This document shows, in pieces, positions 59,909-64,000 of a stretch of DNA of 64,000 nt. The translations under genes and the position numbers were made by a program. Within the stretch, counting starts at the first letter, position 1, and each line of letters begins with the position of its first letter. Under the pieces are notes generated by a model. That model had not been told where the DNA came from. It ran no database searches and saw only the letters and a program-made list of their open reading frames with translations. The DNA lies in the NCBI GenBank assembly GCA_963764685.1, contig CAVXTT010000021.1, forward strand, positions 310,001-374,000. The letters run 5' to 3'. This stretch comes from CAVXTT01 sp963764685. Its GTDB lineage: Bacteria > Bacteroidota > Ignavibacteria > Ignavibacteriales > Ignavibacteriaceae.

Positions 59909-60665
59909 ATTTCCAGGTGTATTTATACTTATAGGCAAGGTCAATTACTGATCTGACAGCCTCCTTATCCCCCTTTGAAAGTTCATCATAATTCATTTTA
60001 GAGCTGGATTCCGGATCGATATACGGGTACATCAGATCAGCTGAATTATTGCTGTGCCCTAATCCTAAAGCGTGTCCCATTTCGTGAACAATGGTTGCCT
60101 TGATCTCGCCGTCGGTTAAAAGTTCATCACCATACTTCAGCAGGCTTATTTCCACATTGGAGATCTGGATTCGCCTGTCAGGACCTAACTCATAATCAGT
60201 AAGTCCCAGGAAATTTATATCATACTTATCCATCAGGTTTTCTTCAAAATGTATAATTATATCAGCTTTTGTAGGGGTGTTTACAAAGCTGTACTTTATC
60301 CTGGGGTCTGCCTGCTGCCATACTTTTAAGGCGTAATCTATATAATCCCGGAAAACATCCTTATAATTTTTTGATTCACATTCCCATATATATACCTTGA
60401 GCGGGAAGTTATCGGGTATCCAGTGTTTCCCGTTCCATAGCGATGTTCCTGACCCGTCTATCTTAAAATAGTTAACAGTATTTTTTCTGTTTATCCTGTA
60501 ATAATCAGCTTCGCTTTTCCCGGATGATTTCTTATCCCGGTTTATGTATTCATACTTCGGTTTATCGGGAGCAACTCTGGAGTGCTGCGAATAATTAAAG
60601 CTGCCCTGGGTGAGAAAAACAAATACTAATAAAATCACTAAAATATTCTGTTGAAATCTTTTCAT
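59907..60665 (-). CDS. Exported matrixin-like metalloprotease (metzincin)
   Basis: From ATG 60665, behind a GAGGT site, the 252-residue protein has a signal peptide (MKRFQQNILVILLVFVFLTQ). It has a matrixin-type fold with strand VYIWECESK, helix DYIDYALKVWQQADPRIKYS and edge strand TKADIIIHF. The zinc motif is ATIVHEMGHALGLGHS (H194, E195, H198, H204), and the met-turn is DLMYP (M212). The enzyme should cleave peptide bonds outside the cytoplasm. It lacks a hemopexin domain, a clear cysteine-switch propeptide and a T9SS sorting domain, so it probably stays in the periplasm or is released by another route. It is divergent from the glycosyltransferase gene. Confidence 0.92.
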   Translation of the reverse strand: MKRFQQNILVILLVFVFLTQGSFNYSQHSRVAPDKPKYEYINRDKKSSGKSEADYYRINRKNTVNYFKIDGSGTSLWNGKHWIPDNFPLKVYIWECESKNYKDVFRDYIDYALKVWQQADPRIKYSFVNTPTKADIIIHFEENLMDKYDINFLGLTDYELGPDRRIQISNVEISLLKYGDELLTDGEIKATIVHEMGHALGLGHSNNSADLMYPYIDPESSSKMNYDELSKGDKEAVRSVIDLAYKYKYTWK

Positions 60666-60824
60666 CTTAACCTCAATCATAAAATCTTGCGATAAATTTC
60701 AATTCCCACTCTTATTTAAACAATAAGGTTCTCATATTCAATCAAAAAATATGGTCAGCATCAAAACACAGACGGTAATTTATTCTGTTTCACATCTTTT
60801 GTTTGTTTCCATATAAATTTAACT

Positions 60825-62306
60825 TTGCGTATTAAATCGGAACTCTTTTTGATAAATGTATATCTCCCCTGGTCGGCAGGGGCCGACACTGAAATTCTCA
60901 TAAATGACCTGAAAGCTCATCCTCTCGTGAGTCAGGTATATTTTCTATCCGACAAACAACCCCCGGATAAATCAGCATATGTTAACTGCAGCAATCTGCA
61001 TTCTTCGGCTGGACATAGAAATATAGCCGCTACAGCCGACAGTAAGTATACCCTTCTTCTTATTAAGGATCCGGTGCCTGTGCTCCTTGCCAATACTCTT
61101 CAGAGATTTTTGTCTGCAGCAGAGCAGACAGGTGCATCAATACTTTATTCCGATTTTTATGAAAAAGAGAGAAATGAACTTAAACTTCATTCCTTATTAC
61201 AGTATCAGTTGGGGAGTATCCGGGACAATTTTGATTTCGGCTCCTTTCTTTTTTTCAGAAGTGATGATTATACCGCCGCTGTCAAATCGATGGATAACAG
61301 GGAATTTGCAGCACTGTACGAGATCAGGCTTGCTGTATCACGAAGATCATCTGTATTTAAGATCCCTGAGCCTCTTTACATAATTTCTAAAGAAATACAA
61401 TTTCAGCAGAAGGAACAGTTCAGCTACCTGGATCCCGCAAACAGACAGGTACAGCTTGAAATGGAAGCCGCTGCAACGAAGCACCTTAAAAAGATCTATG
61501 CCCATCTTACCGGGCGATATAAAAAGGTTAATGCCTTTAAAGAATCCTTTGAAACTGAAGTCTCAGTTATTATCCCCGTTAGAAACAGGGTCGAAACAAT
61601 TGAAGATGCCGTTAATTCTGTATTCCTGCAAAAGACTGATTTCTCCTTTAACCTTATAGTTGTGGATAATCATTCAACAGACGCCACAGGGAAACGACTA
61701 AAGAGACTTGCAACAAAGTACCTCAATCTGCATACTATAATCCCTGAAGAATATTATCTTAATATCGGGGGATGCTGGAATAAAGCTGTAAACAGTACCT
61801 ACTGCGGCAGGTTTGCCGTACAGCTTGACAGTGATGATATGTATTCTTCCGCCGAAACACTGCAGAAGATCTATAATAAATTCAAAGAAGATGATTATGC
61901 TATGGTGATAGGCTCATACCTGTTATCTGATTTTGACCTGAAGGAAATACCGCCGGGCATTATAGATCATAAAGAATGGACAGATGATAACGGCAGAAAT
62001 AATGCTATAAGGATAAACGGACTGGGCGCACCGCGTGCTTATTTTACCCCGCTTATCCGCAGTATAGGATTTCCCGATGTCAGCTACGGAGAAGACTATG
62101 CCGCAGTACTTGCCATAACCAGGGAGTATAAGATCGGCCGTATCTATGAACCCCTTTACATCTGCAGAAGATGGGAAGGAAATACCGACGCAGGTCTTTC
62201 AACAGAGCAAATGAACAGGAATAATTTCTATAAAGATACTGTCCGCACGATGGAGATCCTTGCCCGCCAGCAGATGAAGATGAGCATAAAGCTTGAAAAA
62301 GATTGA
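60825..62306 (+). CDS. Family 2 glycosyltransferase with an extra N-terminal domain
   Basis: The C-terminal half is a GT-A family 2 glycosyltransferase: TEVSVIIPVRNRVETIEDAV starts at about residue 244, followed by IVVDNHSTDATGK, the DxD-like metal site VQLDSDDMYSS near 334 and a later YGEDYAAVLAITREYKIG acceptor segment. The first 240 residues are a related but diverged alpha/beta domain (LINVYLPWSAGADTEILIND, then TLLLIKDPVPVLL) that may be a degenerate transferase module. The start is uncertain: no ATG is available, and TTG at 60825 or TTG at 60849 could serve. Its last 14 bases overlap the next gene, so the two are coupled. It probably adds a sugar to a surface glycan. Confidence 0.82.
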   Translation: MRIKSELFLINVYLPWSAGADTEILINDLKAHPLVSQVYFLSDKQPPDKSAYVNCSNLHSSAGHRNIAATADSKYTLLLIKDPVPVLLANTLQRFLSAAEQTGASILYSDFYEKERNELKLHSLLQYQLGSIRDNFDFGSFLFFRSDDYTAAVKSMDNREFAALYEIRLAVSRRSSVFKIPEPLYIISKEIQFQQKEQFSYLDPANRQVQLEMEAAATKHLKKIYAHLTGRYKKVNAFKESFETEVSVIIPVRNRVETIEDAVNSVFLQKTDFSFNLIVVDNHSTDATGKRLKRLATKYLNLHTIIPEEYYLNIGGCWNKAVNSTYCGRFAVQLDSDDMYSSAETLQKIYNKFKEDDYAMVIGSYLLSDFDLKEIPPGIIDHKEWTDDNGRNNAIRINGLGAPRAYFTPLIRSIGFPDVSYGEDYAAVLAITREYKIGRIYEPLYICRRWEGNTDAGLSTEQMNRNNFYKDTVRTMEILARQQMKMSIKLEKD

Positions 62307-63291
62307 AGCTGTTCTTTTAACTGATGAAAATATTTCCACTCTCCTGGCTGAAGACAATCTTATTGGAGCAGCAAAGTATTTATTCAGACAGCAGCTGAAG
62401 GACCGCAGTGATATACGGGAGCGGTATAATAAGCTTTCTGATGTTCTGATTAAAAGGTTTAAGCTGAATGATCAATCGATCGAGCTTCATTTTAATCCCG
62501 GCAGAATAACTTCTACATCAGCAAGGACAGATACCGAATCAATAGCCTCACGTGAATGTTTTCTTTGCTTCAATAATCTGCCACCAGAACAAAAAGGAAT
62601 ATTATACGGCAATTATATCCTGCTTGTTAACCCCTTTCCCATTTTCCCACAGCACTTTACCATAGCGCATAAAACTCATAAGCCTCAAAGGATTCTGGAT
62701 TCTTTGGATGAACTGCTCCTTCTATCTGAAAAGCTGTCCGATTATCTGACAATTTTCTATAACGGACCTGAATCCGGTGCCTCTGCTCCCGACCATTTAC
62801 ATTTTCAGGCTGGTACAAAAGGCTGCCTCCCATTGGAAAGGGAAATCTCTGGTATGGCAATTCTGAAAGGAGAAGTCTTGTATAAAGGGCTTTCAGCAAT
62901 TGATGATGGGTACCGTAAGATAATTTTGATAACCGGAAATAATGCCGGTGAGATAAATAACAGCTTCAGAAAATTTCTAAATGTATACAGCGGATATTCA
63001 GCAGGCAGGATAGAACCTCTTTTGAACATACTTGTTGTATATGATAAAGGTGAATGGAAAGTAATTATTTTCTTAAGGGAAAAACACAGGCCGGAAGTAT
63101 TTTATTCAAAAGGGGAAGATAATTTCCTGGTTAGTCCTGCTGCAGCAGACCTTAGCGGTGTAATAATTACTCCCCTTAGAAAAGATTTTGACAGAGCAGA
63201 TGAAGGACTGATGCAGGGTATAATAAAAGAAGTCAGTCTTGAAGGTAAGAAATTCGACGAGCTAAAGGATCAGCTTAGAACCCGATCCTGA
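62293..63291 (+). CDS. DUF4922 protein, HIT-like nucleotide-sugar phosphorylase or transferase
   Basis: The 332-residue protein resembles DUF4922 proteins, which are distant relatives of HIT/GalT nucleotidyltransferases. It has a CFLCFNNLPPEQKGI zinc-knuckle-like segment near residue 90, NPFPIFPQHFTIAHKTHKPQ typical of GDP-hexose phosphorylases and ATP adenylyltransferases, and the HIT active-site pattern PDHLHFQAG near 165-173 (H-x-H-x-Q). The reaction is probably nucleotide transfer or phosphorolysis of a nucleoside diphosphate sugar. It overlaps the upstream glycosyltransferase by 14 bases, supporting work in the same glycan pathway. The start is TTG at 62293. Its 3' end overlaps the convergent membrane protein gene by 22 bases. 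Confidence 0.75.
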   Translation: MKKIEAVLLTDENISTLLAEDNLIGAAKYLFRQQLKDRSDIRERYNKLSDVLIKRFKLNDQSIELHFNPGRITSTSARTDTESIASRECFLCFNNLPPEQKGILYGNYILLVNPFPIFPQHFTIAHKTHKPQRILDSLDELLLLSEKLSDYLTIFYNGPESGASAPDHLHFQAGTKGCLPLEREISGMAILKGEVLYKGLSAIDDGYRKIILITGNNAGEINNSFRKFLNVYSGYSAGRIEPLLNILVVYDKGEWKVIIFLREKHRPEVFYSKGEDNFLVSPAAADLSGVIITPLRKDFDRADEGLMQGIIKEVSLEGKKFDELKDQLRTRS

Positions 63292-64000
63292 TTCTTCAAT
63301 TTGCGCTCCCTCCGGAGGTCGTATATCAGCAGAAGGAAAAATGGAATATACTCAAGCAGTATCACTATGGTATATTCTGTCCACACTTCCGCCAGCGGTG
63401 TGAAATTAGAAAAGTTAACCGTAAAGAATAAGCTCATCAATGAGAAGAAGCCGAAGAAAGGATTGAGTGCTGCTCCCCATCCAAGGTACCAGGGATACAA
63501 TGTAGTGGTGAAAATGAAATAGGCAAGGAAAATATAATAAATACCGGTGAGCAGGTCTTTTCCTTTGATAGTTATAAATATTACAGTTCCAAACAAAAGG
63601 ACAGAACAGACTTCACGTGCGATCTCCCCGTTAGAGAACATCTTTATGAACAAGTATACTGACCCGTTAAATTCCCAATGCTGCAGATATTTAAACAGGT
63701 GATTAAATAGATTTAATCCATCACTAACGAAAGGAATATAGAAAAATATTGAAGTAAGCAGTAGGATAGAACTCAGGATGAGAAACTTTTTTATACCGAT
63801 CATTTTATAGATAAGCGGAAGAAGCATCAGAGGAAGAAATTTTATCAGCACAGCGAATGAAAAAGTAAGAGACGAACAAATAAGCTTATTCTTCTCAAGA
63901 AAATAAATAAACAGCACCAGGAACATTATACCTGCAGCATCAATGTGTGCATTAACAAAATACTCCATTATGGGCAGCGGGAGCCAGGCGTATAAAATTA
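63270..64000 (-). CDS. Membrane glycosyltransferase (GT87/mannosyltransferase-like), 5' part outside the window
   Basis: The frame is open to the right edge; the codons before the first visible ATG read ILYAWLPLPIMEYFVNAHID, a pattern found in polyprenol-linked sugar transferases where a conserved N-A-H-x-D follows a membrane segment. At least six further membrane helices are present (IMFLVLFIYFLEK, FAVLIKFLPLMLLPLIYKM, ILLLTSIFFYIPF, TTLYPWYLGWGAALNPFFGF, and more). The YPWYLGWG segment is typical of GT87 and GPI-mannosyltransferase-like proteins. It should add mannose or a similar sugar from a lipid-linked donor. The C-terminus is basic (LRRERKLKNQDRVLS). It is convergent with the DUF4922 gene. 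Confidence 0.72.
   Translation of the reverse strand, partial: ILYAWLPLPIMEYFVNAHIDAAGIMFLVLFIYFLEKNKLICSSLTFSFAVLIKFLPLMLLPLIYKMIGIKKFLILSSILLLTSIFFYIPFVSDGLNLFNHLFKYLQHWEFNGSVYLFIKMFSNGEIAREVCSVLLFGTVIFITIKGKDLLTGIYYIFLAYFIFTTTLYPWYLGWGAALNPFFGFFSLMSLFFTVNFSNFTPLAEVWTEYTIVILLEYIPFFLLLIYDLRRERKLKNQDRVLS

Noticed and set aside
1..64000. tRNA or rRNA genes
   Set aside because: No cloverleaf with the GTTCGAATC-type T arm and no rRNA-like conserved block was seen on either strand by eye; a covariance search could still find one.

Overview
The window looks like chromosomal DNA from a member of the Ignavibacteria or a close relative in the Bacteroidota/FCB group. The main evidence is four secreted proteins that end in a type IX secretion (T9SS) C-terminal sorting domain with the NYPNPFNP signature. 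Supporting evidence is the many Bacteroidota-type outer-membrane proteins, the fused ccoN-ccoO cbb3 oxidase gene, the moderate-to-low GC content and the scarcity of strong Shine-Dalgarno sites. No rRNA, tRNA, CRISPR array or intact mobile element was found.

Layout. 1-9 kb: the end of a transaldolase/phosphoglucose isomerase fusion, a Tat-exported metallo-beta-lactamase-fold protein, DinB, a frameshifted cobalamin adenosyltransferase, a B12-binding protein, trhO, a MORN/TonB protein and pdxB. 9.2-12.9 kb: three genes for an acetamido-amino-glucuronate nucleotide sugar (wbpA-, wbpB- and wbpD-like), interrupted by a decayed four-helix-bundle gene. 13-20.9 kb: a TonB-dependent receptor, a repeat-rich gap, DNA ligase D and envelope proteins. 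21-30 kb: acyl-CoA ligase, EEP hydrolase, lipoprotein MsrB, and a run of secreted thioredoxin-fold proteins (TlpA-like and Omp28-like). 30.4-37.6 kb: T9SS cargo proteins including an M1 peptidase, around a 1.4-kb repeat island. 37.8-44.7 kb: small enzymes, a histidine kinase/response regulator pair and an ABC exporter. 44.8-53.2 kb: a complete cbb3 oxidase operon (ccoI, S, NO, Q, P, G, H and a SafE-like protein). 53.2-64 kb: a transposase remnant, HU, a large outer-membrane protein, a frameshifted DUF885 protein, an AI-2E-type transporter, a matrixin protease and a glycosyltransferase group.

Working together. The cbb3 operon encodes the oxidase, its copper supply (CcoI P-type ATPase, SafE-like protein) and its assembly factors (CcoS, CcoG, CcoH), and fits microaerobic respiration. 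The wbp-like genes and the glycosyltransferases at the right end fit surface polysaccharide synthesis. The Omp28/TlpA group suggests extracytoplasmic thiol chemistry.

Oddities. Four otherwise ordinary genes (cobO-like, wbpA-like, NRDE/TANGO2-like, DUF885) carry frameshifts; in two of them the apparent extra base is a C in the same AATCGA context. This could be sequencing or assembly error, or real decay. Several families of dispersed palindromic repeats occupy the large intergenic gaps, and one gap also holds a remnant of an IS200/REP-associated type transposase. ccoS has no conventional start codon that would keep its membrane segment whole. I found no clearly new multi-gene defence or metabolic system; the repeat families and the Omp28 cluster are the most interesting leads.
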